The notes beneath the pieces are model-generated. The model was not told where the DNA came from. It saw nothing but the letters and a program-made list of their open reading frames with translations, and did not search any database. The translations under genes were made by a program, and so were the position numbers. Below are positions 24,801-38,600 of a DNA stretch of 64,000 nt, piece after piece. How positions within the stretch are numbered: the first letter of the stretch is position 1; each line of letters begins with the position of its first letter. The DNA is from Lampris incognitus (lineage: Eukaryota > Chordata > Actinopteri > Lampriformes > Lampridae), in the NCBI RefSeq assembly GCF_029633865.1, contig NC_079222.1:30748936-30812935 (forward strand), in the 5' to 3' direction.

Positions 24801-26556
24801 CAGACAAGGGTAATTTTGTCTGTTTAATTTTTAAAAATTCACAACTCATTCTGAAACAAAAAATAAAAATCTCACACCATTCTGCTGGTTTCAGGTGTAT
24901 TTTCAAATACTTTGGTGAAGTTTGACTGAACATTTGGCAAAATAGAAAATGTTGTACATACAGTACTAGAGACAGTAAGACACTGAATGTCACTGCAGAC
25001 TCAGCGTTTGACATATCTGAGCACCATTTGAAACGTGATATCGAGCATCTGCACAATCTCTGTGTCAATTTTGGTAGCATTCGAATGAAGACTTGTCCGG
25101 CAGCCTGTCCAGGGTGTCTCCCCGCCTGCTGCCCAATGACTGCTGGGGTAGGCTCCAGCATCCCGCGACCCTGGTTGGGATAAGTGGCTTGGATAATGGA
25201 TGGATGGATGATTTTAAATATTTTGGAAAATATAGAGTGACGGACTTCTGAGTTGACCATAGGTTGCAGTGATGCAAACTTTTGTCACACGTCAGTGGAT
25301 GTGCTGAAAACATTTCAACTCTGTAGGATGTACGGGTGATTTTTTTTTTTTCATATTTTGAAGTTTAGCATGTGAAATGTCTAGAAATTTAAATTTGTCA
25401 TAATAAACCAGGCCCACTTTAATCACTTATAATTAAATTTTACGCACACCGACTGAGCCCATTGACCATCATGGAGCATGCAACATTTTAAGTTAGTCAG
25501 CAATTGGTTTAGGAGTTATGACTATTTGCTTGCTATAGCGCCACCTATGGATGGATTTACATGAAACTGGGTAGGCTTGAGCCTAATGGCATGTACGTGA
25601 GGGCTCTCAAGATTGGTGATGATTGCGGTCCGTGGTGGTGTAGCAGTCTAAGCATCGGCTTTGTGTCGAGGTAGTTGCCCACTGAGGACCGGGGTTCGTG
25701 CCCCGGGCTTGTCAGATCCGACTATGGCCAGACTCGATGAAGCAGCAATCACTGGCAACGCTGTCTTCGGGTGGGAGGCGGAGTTGGCTTGTGTTCGTCA
25801 CATGAATGCGTCTCTGTGTGTGTCGGAAAAAGCAGTGGTTCGGCCTGGATTCGCCTTGTCACGAAAGTGGGGAAGCGTCTCCTTCGAGACTGCCGGCCGT
25901 AGAGATGCAGTTGGCGAACGCATGCTGTACGAGGGTGGGTGTTTGAACTAAAATAGGGATAAGAAATAAATTTATAGAAAAGCTTGGTGATGATTGGACA
26001 TTGCAATCAGGAGTTATAGCTCATTATATCAATAGAGGCCACGCCCATCGCACATTTTATTGGGTTATTGCGGCCACATCGTTTAACATAGTAATTTTCT
26101 TTACATAACTCTTAAAACATCTTGATCAGAAGATACCGTGTACCAAATTTCAAGCGTATCAACAGCACCATCTAAGAAGAGAGATTTTAAAGGTTTCAGA
26201 GAAATTAAAAAGGGAAGAAAATCTCTTGACACAAGTGGGTGCGGCTTATATGGCTAGCTTCATCTGGACCAACAGAATCCAGGAAAAAAATAATTTTGTT
26301 TGTTGATTTATGCTTCAAAAGCTGTAGGCCAAAACACAAAGTTTGTTGTTATAACCCTATGTTATAACCACTATCTGGTCAATCTGTATATTTTTTTATT
26401 GTCTGAGTTATGAGTGAGATTTCCAGCCTATCTGCCAAGTTTGGGAAGCGTAGCTGTCACAGTTTCCCGAGACCCAGATACTTTTAGGGCAGAAGAAGAA
26501 GTAGAAGAATAATCCTAACAGATACAATAGGGTTGCAGCAGCAGTGTGTGCCCCCC

Positions 26557-26648
<92 letters not shown>

Positions 26649-29600
26649 TAAGGGGAAGAAAGTGTTTTGTTTGACAGACAAAAGAAGGCAGAGAAAGCCC
26701 ATTGCATTATTCTCTGGCTCTGCTTTTGTCAGCAATATTATCATCTAACACTGCTTTTCTGCCTATAAATCAAAATGTGAAAGACAAAGGGCTGTGTCCT
26801 CCAACATGGAGAAAGTCTTATTTCTCAACAGTACATCAAACTCAATACAGCTGGAACAGTTGTCACAACTACAACTCGAACGTTTTCTCAAGGATGGTAA
26901 ACATCAAGACATACAATTATTCCACCCCTGCTTTTCATGAGTGTGTTGCCCCTCATCCCATACAAGCCGTTTTGAGAGGAGAGATTCTAAAAGACCACAA
27001 AAGAGGGTTGGCCGGATTGGAAAGGCCCTTTCTATTCTTCGTAACTCCTCTGCCCTGCCCCGAGACAGTTTTCTCTCAGATTCCAGACCGGAGTTGTTGT
27101 TTACCCGCATTCCCTGGCAATGACCAAGGGCATCAGGTCTGTGGCTGTTTACATGCCATGATCCAGCCAAACACCAACTGGCTTTAGCTGACTTAGAGTG
27201 TGTGTGTCCATTTGTAACAGGATTTCCTCAAATTTTCTTCTTCTTCTTTTTTTTAAGGGGATGACGGAAGCCTCTGCAATAGTCTGCTACTGTATTACAT
27301 TTTGGAAACTGACCTTCAGAGACATACCTCTTGATAGTGACTTCAGAAAACAAGGTACATTTTCCTGCACATGAAGCCACCACCCTAAACAATCACCAAC
27401 CTTTTAGCCACAGCTGGGTAGTGAAACATGGAGTAATATGTTGGATTACAACGGACATTTGTCCATAGGAGTTTTAAAGCAGCAGCCTGTAACATTTCTC
27501 CATCAATAAAACATGACTTTATCCATCCAGACATGGAGTCAGGTTACATAATACTAGCTGATATTTGCAATGGTCGGAGACATTCCACAGTCTCCTTATA
27601 CCGCTGTTGACATTTATCGGTCAGGTCATGCCTGCTGGCACAAGAAAAATATTGAAATGTGATGCCGATGTAGTCATGCTCCTGTCTGAGAGACATAGAT
27701 ATCAGTGTAACTGCAGACCAGTGTGATAATGTAGTCTGATGAAGTTAAGACTGCTTGCATTAGCTCTGGGTCCGGATCACCTTTTCTATGAGGGTGCAGA
27801 CTATCTACTGGTGAGCTGGTAGTACACGAGCCACAATAGCTGCTACATCTTGTTTGTAGTCTGAGAAAAGCAGCTACAACAGGTCTATTTCTCTGCCTCC
27901 TACATCTAACCATGTCAGAATGCCCCCCCCCTTTTCTCCCCAATTGTATCCAGCCAATTACCCCTCTCTTCCGAACCGTCCTGGTTGCTGCGGCACCCCC
28001 TCTGCCAATCTGGGGAGGGCTGCAGACTACCACATGCCACCTCCAATACATTTGGTCAGTGAAGAGTTTCGCCAGGGCGACGTAGCACGTGGGAGGATCA
28101 CGCTATCCCCCCCCCCCCCAGTTCACCCTCCCCCCCAAACAGGTGCCCCGACCGTCCAGAGGAGACGCTAGTGCAGCGACCAGGACACATGCACATCCGG
28201 CTTCCCACCCACAGACACGGCCAACTGTGTCTATAGGGACACCCAACCAAGCTGGAGGTAACACGGGGATTCAAACCGGTGATCCCCGTGTTGGTAGGCA
28301 ACGGAATAGACCGCCATGCTACCCGGACAGACGCCTTAGTACTGTACTTTCTGAAGATAAAAGAGAATGTCACCAATTTTTGGACATGTAATTGACAATC
28401 TATATATTGAGTATTGTTATAAGTTACTTATATAAGGGAGAAGCAACTCACATTATTTTGAGGTAAGTGACGAATAACAAGTAATGTATTACTTCTCTTG
28501 GTCGCAGACAGAAAACACTGAGAGAAAAAACATAATACAAGACCGGTCTCAAAGCAAAAACCCATTGGACGTGTCTGATGCACACGTTTTGAGGTGCACC
28601 AATTGTTTCAAATTGCCAAACACGCACCAAATGTGTTATTTGATCTGTCAAACTTCCTTTATACGCCTACTCCCAGGGTTCCCACATTTTTTAAGGAATA
28701 TTTTCCAGGACCTTTGCTTTGGTATATACATGACAATTGTTGCTCACAGAAGGTCATATTATTCATTATTAACTATGATTGGAAGCCTCAACTGTCTCTA
28801 AATGGATGGTGTAACTTTTAGCTGGTCACTGAACATACCCCCCAAATTTCAAGCACTAAAGTACAACCTCAACTGCTAAAAATATGGCTGAAAATATGCA
28901 ATCTTGGCCAAACATTCCTCTAAGAATATGCCATTACCGCAGGTAAAAATATAATTCTGACCCTAATAAGATCACCCTAATAAGATTTACAGGATATGAG
29001 ATCAATTTTATAATTTTCCAGATTTTCAAGTATGCATTGGAAACCTGTACTCTGCACTTGACCCAATTTTGGAGCATCAACAGTGGGCCCAGCGACCACA
29101 ACACAGCAGTTTTTTGGGGTTTCTGCTACCGCAAATTACTTGTTTTGGAGGTCTGTGAATCACCAAAGGAGTGTCTAATGAAGCATTTCAAACAACATGT
29201 CAATTATTGCTCTCAGCGTTGCAGGTCGGTCATAGCTTATAATGCTTGTTATTTGCATCTTTATGGTACCAACCCTGTATATCTCCTCCAAAAGCAGCTT
29301 GGCACAGTTTCTGCCTAAGTCCTCCGGCAGCACGGGGTCCCCCTGTCCCTTGGGTGTGGACGACATCTCAGCGCTGAGGAAGCACCCCTGCAGTGTCTCT
29401 GCTACTAATGTCAGACCGAAGCCTGGAGACCTGGGGTTAAGACAGGGAATTTTTCTAGTAGCACGTAAATGATTCAATCGTCACTTAAATACTTTATCTA
29501 TTATCTAATAGTTATGCTGACAGAGAGCAGCCTGAGCGTTTAAAAAGGTCAAAGGCATTTGACAGTATTTTTGACTGTAGGAAAGGTCAAATAGTTTTGA

Positions 29601-32600
29601 GTACTGAAGAAAGTGGTTAATTTTGATTATATATGACAGTATGACAGTGCTCACTTTCCGGAGCTGGTCCCTTTCATGTGATCAGTGTAAATGTAGATAT
29701 CTGGAATGAAATTGTTGAGGATGCTTCTGGCTGATTCCACAATCCGGCTGGCCATCTGGGGGGAAACTCGCACCGAGTATCTGGGTTTTAAAGGTCAAGA
29801 AGCTTGACAGATCATAAAAGCATAGTTGCATGTAAATTAAGAAAACCTGCAGAGTAATCTGTCTGCTGGTTGGTCTGTATATTAGATAGAGATATCCACC
29901 TTTTATATACATATACACTACCGTTCAAAAGTTTGGGATCACCCAAACAATTTCGTGTTTTCCATGAAAAGTCACACTTATTCACCACCATATGTTGTGA
30001 AATGAATAGAAAATAGAGTCAAGACATTGACAAGGTTAGAAATAATGATTTGTATTTGAAATAAGATTTTTTTTGCATCAAACTTTGCTTTCGTCAAAGA
30101 ATCCTCCATTTGCAGCAATTACAGCATTGCAGACCTTTGGCATTCTAGCTGTTAATTTGTTGAGGTAATCTGGAGAAATTGCACCCCACGCTTCCAGAAG
30201 CAGCTCCCACAAGTTGGATTGGTTGGATGGGCACTTCTTTGAGCAGATTGAGTTTCTGGAGCATCACATTTGTGGGGTCAATTAAACGCTCAAAATGGCC
30301 AGAAAAAGAGAACTTTCATCTGAAACTCGACAGTCTATTCTTGTTCTTAGAAATGAAGGCTATTCCATGCGAGAAATTGCTAAGAAATTGAAGATTTCCT
30401 ACACCGGTGTGTACTACTCCCTTCAGAGGACAGCACAAACAGGCTCTAACAGGTACTATTTAATGAAGATGCCAGTTGGGGACCTGTGAGGCGTCTGTTT
30501 CTCAAACTAGAGACTCTAATGTACTTATCTTCTTGCTCAGTTGTGCAACGCGGCCTCCCACTTCTTTTTCTACTCTGGTTAGAGCCTGTTTGTGCTGTCC
30601 TCTGAAGGGAGTAGTACACACCGGTGTAGGAAATCTTCAATTTCTTAGCAATTTCTCGCATGGAATAGCCTTCATTTCTAAGAACAAGAATAGACTGTCG
30701 AGTTTCAGATGAAAGTTCTCTTTTTCTGGCCATTTTGAGCGTTTAATTGACCCCACAAATGTGATGCTCCAGAAACTCAATCTGCTCAAAGAAGTGCCCA
30801 TCCAACCAATCCAACTTGTGGGAGCTGCTTCTGGAAGTGTGGGGTGCAATTTCTCCAGATTACCTCAACAAATTAACAGCTAGAATGCCAAAGGTCTGCA
30901 ATGCTGTAATTGCTGCAAATGGAGGATTCTTTGACGAAAGCAAAGTTTGATGTAAAAAAAATCTTATTTCAAATACAAATCATTATTTCTAACCTTGTCA
31001 ATGTCTTGACTCTATTTTCTATTCATTTCACAACATATGGTGGTGAATAAGTGTGACTTTTCATGGAAAACACAAAATTGTTTGGGTGATCCCAAACTTT
31101 TGAACGGTAGTGTATATATTTTAACTGCCATCTCATTCTGTGGTGTATCTTATCATCATCCAACATTAAAAAATTAGTTCCCAGTTGAGCACAGTAAAAA
31201 TCCCAAACTCATATTAAGTCAAGGGTAAATATTCAAACGTATTAGAGGGGATTTCTGTTTGAGCATAGGTAAGAGAGACAGCTAAATTTAGTTGCATAAT
31301 ACAATACTTAACTTCTTGAAGGAGCAACAGCTAATCTATTTTTCCCATTTAACAATGTCATTTCACTTAGGTCTAAAAAGGCACAAAAAATGATTCATTA
31401 GTGCTATAACTTACTATTTACAAAGCTAATGGACCGCAAATTCAAGTCTGGTGCAAAATGGCTGCCGTGGATCACACAGATGGGTGCTACATATTGGTGG
31501 TGGTTGAGGTGAGTTGAGAAGCGCTTTGGGTGTCTAGATAAAGCGCAATATAAATGTCATCCATTATTATTATTTTTATTATTATTATAAAAGAGAGTAG
31601 AAATTTAACAATGAAGCCCAGCGTTGGATTTGAACTTATTCACTTCAGTGCTGTATACAGTATTGGAGGATGAATATTATAATTGATGAAAAGCTTGACA
31701 AGGATACGCTACTCCTCTGATCCGCTTTATCTTGCCTGCATCAGTAAGCTGGACTGGCCGGATGGTCCTACGAACAGGACAGGTAAAGACTACTTCTCCT
31801 CCTCCATCAGGGGCCATCCCTCTCTTCACCACCTGGGAGCAGCAGCAATGGATAGAAAGAGAGAAAAAAGTACATAAGTTCGGGAGTGACTTAGACGGCG
31901 GTCGTAGAAATACAACATGCCACTGTTAGTAGCAAAATTAAGCTTTTTTTAAAAAGAAAATTAAAAGTTTAAAAACCTTATTTGTAGCATTTTATAAAAG
32001 TTTGCATTCTGCTTCTGAATAAGCTACTTGTTTGCAAAACATTCCTCACCTTAAGATCCATACCCTCCCCTTCAATGCCAAATTTTTTCATCACAGGGAG
32101 GGCTGCAGACTTTAGCAAGTCAACCTGAAAAGAAAAAAATCAAGATATGTAACAAGTGCTGCTCCTGGTTGAGTAACACGGATTTAGAAAAATGAGGAAA
32201 AGTTAGATGAAAAAAAAAGTGACTGGTTTGGTCAACTGAATATGTATGTATAAATCTCATGTGTCTACTACTACTACTACTACCACTACTATTAATACTA
32301 CTTTCGGCTGCTCCTGTTAGGGGTCGCCACAGCGGATCATCCATTTCCATCTCTTCCTGTCCTCTGCATCTTCCTCTGTCACACCAGTCACCTGCATGTC
32401 CTCCCTCACCACATCCATAAACCTCCTCTTTGGCCTTCCTCTTTTCCTCTTGCCTGGCAGCTCCATATTCAGCATCCTTCTCCCAATATACCCAGCACCT
32501 CTCCTGCACACATGTCCAAACCATCTCAGTCTTGCCTCTCTTGCTTTGTCTCCAAACCGTCCAGCCTGAGCTGTCCTCTCTAATATACTCGTTCCTAATC

Positions 32601-35600
32601 CTGTCCTTCTTCGTCACTCCCAATGAAATATAAACAATGAAGTATAAATCTCATGTGTAAGATGGTGAATAAGCTATGCCAGAGTTTCCCCTGGAAATTT
32701 TCTAATAGTGGGTGTTGGAGTTTGACCTTGCATGACACAAATTATGATTCATAGACTATCGCCAGTGGCTTTTTCTATGACTTTTTTGCTATTTCTCAGT
32801 ACCGATTTAGCTTAATTTTCATAACATTACATATCATATATAGATCTGCCACTGAACAGGTCTGTTTTATAATGATAAACAGAGACTTTATTTCAAATAC
32901 TGTATGAGCCATTCTACTCCCAACAACTTCCCCCCCTCCCCCTTTCTCCTCAATTGTACTTAGCCAATTACCCCATTCTTCCGAGCCATCCCGGTCGCTG
33001 CTCCACCCCCTCCGCTGAGCCGGGGGGGGGGGGGCTGTAGACTACCACATGTCTCCTCCAATACATGTGGAATCGCCAACCGCTTCTTTTTTTCACCTGA
33101 CAGTGAGGAGTTTCACCAGGGGGACGTAGCATGTGGCAGGATCACGTTATTCCCCCATTTCCCTCCCCTTCGAACAGGCGCCCCGACCGACCAGAGGAGG
33201 CACTAGTGCAGCGACCAGGACACATCCAGCTACCCACGCGCAGACACAGCTAATTGTGCCTGTAGTGACACCCGACCAAGCCAGAGGTAACACGGGGATT
33301 CGAACTGGAGTTCCCCGTGTTCGTAGGCAACGGAATAGACCGCTATGCTACCCCGACACCCTTCTCTCAACAACTTTTGAAAGCTAGATTTTCTACTTCT
33401 CCATTTGAAGCTACTGATTGTTGAAACTGCACTCGCCAGGTACATCGATAACAATATAGCAAGCTGACTGATAAGAAAGCTAGTCAGCGGAGGTAAATGT
33501 AAACATACTGTGATAAACTGTTACATGCACACACAATGGAAATGTTAAAGCCCCGCCATAACGGTTTATCCCACTGCTACTATGTTTTATAAACTGGTAA
33601 TCTCAAACGTTTTCTTAGAGACGAATGCTGTTTCATTACCATCGATCACTGACTATAATAACACAATAATGATTTAGCTCATTTTTAATTCATGAAAGCT
33701 TTTGCTTCTGAAAGTGTTTGCATTTTTAAAAAAGCTGTGCATAGGAAGTAAGGCGTTTTACTTCAGTCAGCAGTGATTGTTCGACCACAGAGGATAGGTT
33801 GAAATTCCTCTATCATAGCCCAAGCAGAGAGAAGTTCAACTTAGTCCAACAAAATCACATATAAACACAAGATAGTGATGGACATTTATTTAGATAAGGA
33901 GCAGTGACTGGTCCACAAGGGAGGATGAGGCAGAACGCCCTCTCTGGCGGACCAGCCAGAGATACGCATCAAGGATAGCCAACTAGCAAAAGATAGTAAT
34001 CTAATGCCTGGGGTCCCGACACCAATGGGGGGGTCGCGAGACATTTTTCAGAATGTATGAAATACAATTTAAAAACGATTTAATAATAGCTAACCATAAT
34101 TGCTACGAAAGGTAAAAATTGTATTTAAATTTCAAATAATACTATGCAAATAAAAAATATCATCAGCCTGCTGATTTTCTTTGTCCCCATGCTACCCCTG
34201 AGGTGATTACGATAGATTAGGGACAGCATCAGTTGAGGTCCTTTGTCGTGCCAAAGGAAATATTGTGACATGTGCACATAGCTACCTCGTCAGGGCTGCC
34301 CCCATCACCTCTTTTATTCACTACAGCCATTGAACCCCTGTCCATATTTCTAAAAGTATTCTCATTGATTAAGGGCATTTGTCGTTGGGGTATTGACCAT
34401 CGTTTGTCCTTATATGCAGATGACATATTATTATATGTCACTGGCCGTGTTACCTATGTACCAGAAATATTAGATGTATTGACAAACTTTGGCGCTTCTC
34501 TGGATATAAATTAAATTTCACAAAGAGCGACTGTTTTCCGCTTAACAATTCGGCATTAATGATCAACCAAGGCGAACTTCCTTTTTATTTTTCTAAAACT
34601 AGCTTTACATACCTGGGTATAAAAACCACTCGTTCCATTAAATCTCTACATCAAGAGAATTTTACAACCCTGGTGCAAAGAGTGAGATCGGACCTTCAGA
34701 GAAGGATGTTTATTCCTTAATCTTTAACTGGCAAGAGTTCAATGTGTGAAAATGAATGTTTTGCCCTGACTTCTTTATCTTTTTTATGTGTTTGCCTCTT
34801 TTTTTGCCCAAATCTGTTTTCCTCTCAGTTGACAGCTTGATCTCAACCTTTATATGGAGGAGCTGCATTCCACGTATAAACAAATCTCTGCTTCAGAGAA
34901 ATAGGTCAAAAGGGGGCTTATCGCATCCAAACATTGTTTTATTACTGGGCAGCAAACATCCAAAACATCCTTTTTTGGCTATATCATCCAGACATGGACT
35001 GGTGCTGTATGGAGGCTGATTCTACTCAGTTTGAGGCTTTTGTTTGCGCCTCCTTACCTTCAACCCCCCCCCCCCCCCCGACATACCTCTAGCCCCATTG
35101 TCATATCCACGCTTAAAATTTGGACACTCTTCTGAATAAACAAAAAATAAACAATTGGACAGCATTTTAAATTTCGAATTTCTCCCTCTTGGGTCCATTT
35201 GTAATAATCATTTATTCCTCCTTGCAAAGCTGGATGCTATTTTTGGGCAGTGGACCAGAAGTGGACTAAAATATTTTAATGGCCTTCATATTGATGGTAC
35301 CTTTGCTAGTTTTGAGACCCTATCTGCTAAATCTAACCTGCTGGGCTAAAACCTTTTTTTTTATATTTTCAAATACGCCAATTCTTAAAAACCCATAACC
35401 CACAATTTCCAATATAACCACCCAAATCTGGCATGGACACACTCCTTGAAACTCCTGTCATGCCTAGAGGATTTATCTCATGGAGCTGTAACCAAGTTAT
35501 ATATTTCAAAGACCATAATCTTAGCAATAAGTGCACCTGGGAGAAAGAGTTGGGTACAGAGCTTGATGACGACTGGTTGGAGAGGGCTGTTGCACGTGTT

Positions 35601-38600
35601 AACTCCTCTTCCTTCTGTTCCCGTCTGAGTTTAATCCATTTTAAGGTTATATATTGAATTTATCTCTCTAAATTTAAACTTTCAAAATTTTACCCTGAAG
35701 TAGATGACAAATGTGACTACTGTGCACAATCCCTAGCTGACCAAAGACACATGTTCTGGTTATACCCTAAATTGACAAGTTTCGGGTCATCCTTTTTTTA
35801 AATAATTTCTGAAGTGGAATTGAGGTCCTACCTGGTTTAGGGATAGGTATTTTTGGAGTGCCAGACTTAGTTGAAAACTTCACATCGATGCAGCTAAATG
35901 TTATTGCTTTTATTTCTCTTCTTGCTCGCAGAAGGATACAGGAAGTCCCCGGCACCCCCTTCATCATCATCCCTGATAGAGAACACGATGATGTTCCTTA
36001 AACTTGATACAATTCAATTTGCCTTATCCAGGTCAGCTCAGAAATGCTACTCTACCTGGCAGCCCCTCTTATTTATTTTTTTTCAAAGATTGGCCGCCTT
36101 TATTGGCTAGTGATAGCAGAGAGAGAGAGTTAGGAAAGGCAGGAGAGGGGATGACATGCAGCAAGGGGCCCAGGCCGCTGCGGTAAGGACTAAGCCTTAT
36201 GTGGTACACGCTCTACCATGTGAGCCACCGGGGCACCCCTACCTCTTATCTTATTTTGATCATCTGACACTGCTTCCCTATGATTAAGACCACTTGTATT
36301 ATTTGTATTGTATTTTTATGCATGCTCAATAATCCAGGTAAGAACATCAAAGAAAGTTGAATCAGTTCATCTGGACACAATGTACAACAATGTACATCTA
36401 TCACCACCTTACAATGCCTTGACCGCAAACATTCCCAAATCCTCTATGAATCGTACCCATGGCCACTGAAACTCTAGTTAAAGGTCACACCCATATTTGC
36501 ATATGAAACTGGTCGTTGATGTCGGTTGTTATGCAACTGTATTGTTTATAAGGGTGGGGATACCTGCAGTCAGTTTAGACTAAAGAGGTCACTTTGATGA
36601 GTGATTAAATGTTTCTCTCAATAAACGTGTCCACATGAACTGATTCAACTTTCTTTGATATTTGTTTTACATGTCTTAATTTTAATTGGATGCTGTGTAT
36701 CAGTGTAGACTGCTATACTCATGGCATATGGGATATATTTTTCTCCAATCACTTAAATGTATGACATCATAACGTCATAACATCATCTGACCTGGAGGCC
36801 ACACTGGTTAAACTGACAAGCGATCGAACCTCAAAGATAACGTTTCATTCCAAGACGCTGGCTGAGTTCTGAACTTCAGTTGAGAGGGAATATCCACAGC
36901 TATCCAATGCTGCAGTGGACGTACTGATCTACCTACTTATATGAAAGGACTTTCTCAGCACAGATATGCATTAAAAATAAGTACAGATTGTGACTGAACA
37001 TGGAGGATGATCTCAGAGTGGCCGTCTCCAAAATCAAACCCAGACTAGACTTATTTTGCTCCAAGCATAGTGTCCACCCATCTCATCAGGTAAGTTTAAC
37101 GTTAACTAATTAAATTAATATTATGGTTGTTAGGCTATTGTGTTCTTTTTTGGGGGGGTCCCCCCTTTTTCTTCAAATTTACTTGGCCAATTACCCCACT
37201 CTTCCGAGCTGTCCCGGTTACTGCTCCACCCCATCTGCCGATCCGGGGAGGGCTGTAGACTACCAGATGCCTCCTCCGATACATGTGGACTCGCCAGCTG
37301 CTTCTTTTCACCTGACAGTGAGGAGTTTCGCCAGGGAGAGGTACCGCATGGGAGGATCACGCTACCCCCCCCCCCCAGGTCCCCCTTCTCCCCGAACAGG
37401 CACCCCGACCGACCAGAGGAGGTGCTAGTGCAGTGACCAGGACACATACCCACATCCAGCTTCCCACCAGCAGACACGGCCAATTGTGTGTGGGGACACC
37501 CGATCAAGCCGGAGGTAACATGGGGATTCGAACTGGCGATCCCAGTGTTGACAGGCAACAGAATAGAACGCTATGCTACCCGGACACCCTGCTATTGTGT
37601 GCTTTTGTGTTGTCATTATACCTGTGTTTAAATAGACTTGGCCTATTAGTGCGTGCGTGCACAAACGTTTGTATGCTTCAACCACCTCCAAGGATAGTGG
37701 GCGTCGCGAGTCTCGGCACCGTTATTTTGGGGGCTGGGGGCTGAAAAGTTTGGGAACCTATGATCTAATGGGCAACGGAAATCTTCAAGATTGCCACTTT
37801 AGACTGGTCGATAAATCTTTACCAGAGTTCATGCCTCTCTGTGATTTCCATGACTTTTCCAAAACCTTTCCAATTTTTTTTTGTAACTTTTTCAATGGCC
37901 TGGAAATTGTATTTTCAAATTTACTGACATTTCCAGGTTTTTAATGACTGTATGAACCATGAAAATGGATATCACCACCAGATGATGAAAGGGGGAGCAG
38001 TATGGACAGGTCAGTAAAGACCCAAAGTCATCTTCAATCATATTCAACTAGTCAAAATCACATTTATAGAAATGACTTAGAAGGCTGAATCTAAGTGTAT
38101 CACATAGTCATGTTTATCTAGCATACCAACAGTAACAGTGTGTGTTATGTTGTAAAATCTTGCTTAAATTAATGATAAACAAGACCACAGCAGTTCGGCG
38201 GACCCTACTAGCACAACAGTGGGCAGCTATATCGTATGTCGTGTATTGTACTGATTGTAAAGCCCTTTGGGACTACCTTGTGATTTTGGTCTATACAAAT
38301 AAACTTGACTTAGGGCTGGGAAACAGTTCAATATGATCATTTATCATCTTTCAATGGTATTGTGTCGGGATGACATTTAGATTTTGTGGTATTGTGATAC
38401 ACAATTGTGTAGTTTAAAACGGCTTTGTGACTGTCTGTGAAAGGTCCTATATAAATAAACTTTACTTACTCAATCATATGTTACAGATAAGTCACAGAAA
38501 TGCATTTTGAATGATCTGGGTGGCACACAGCTCTGTAGCAGGGCGGATAAGTGACTGAGGTGTGCACATCTGGATAAAAGCATGACAATGGGTAAATGGG

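Noticed and set aside
26702-27187. 161-codon open frame in rcl1 intron 7
   Set aside because: No domain, no splice context and no similarity to anything I recognise; treated as chance.
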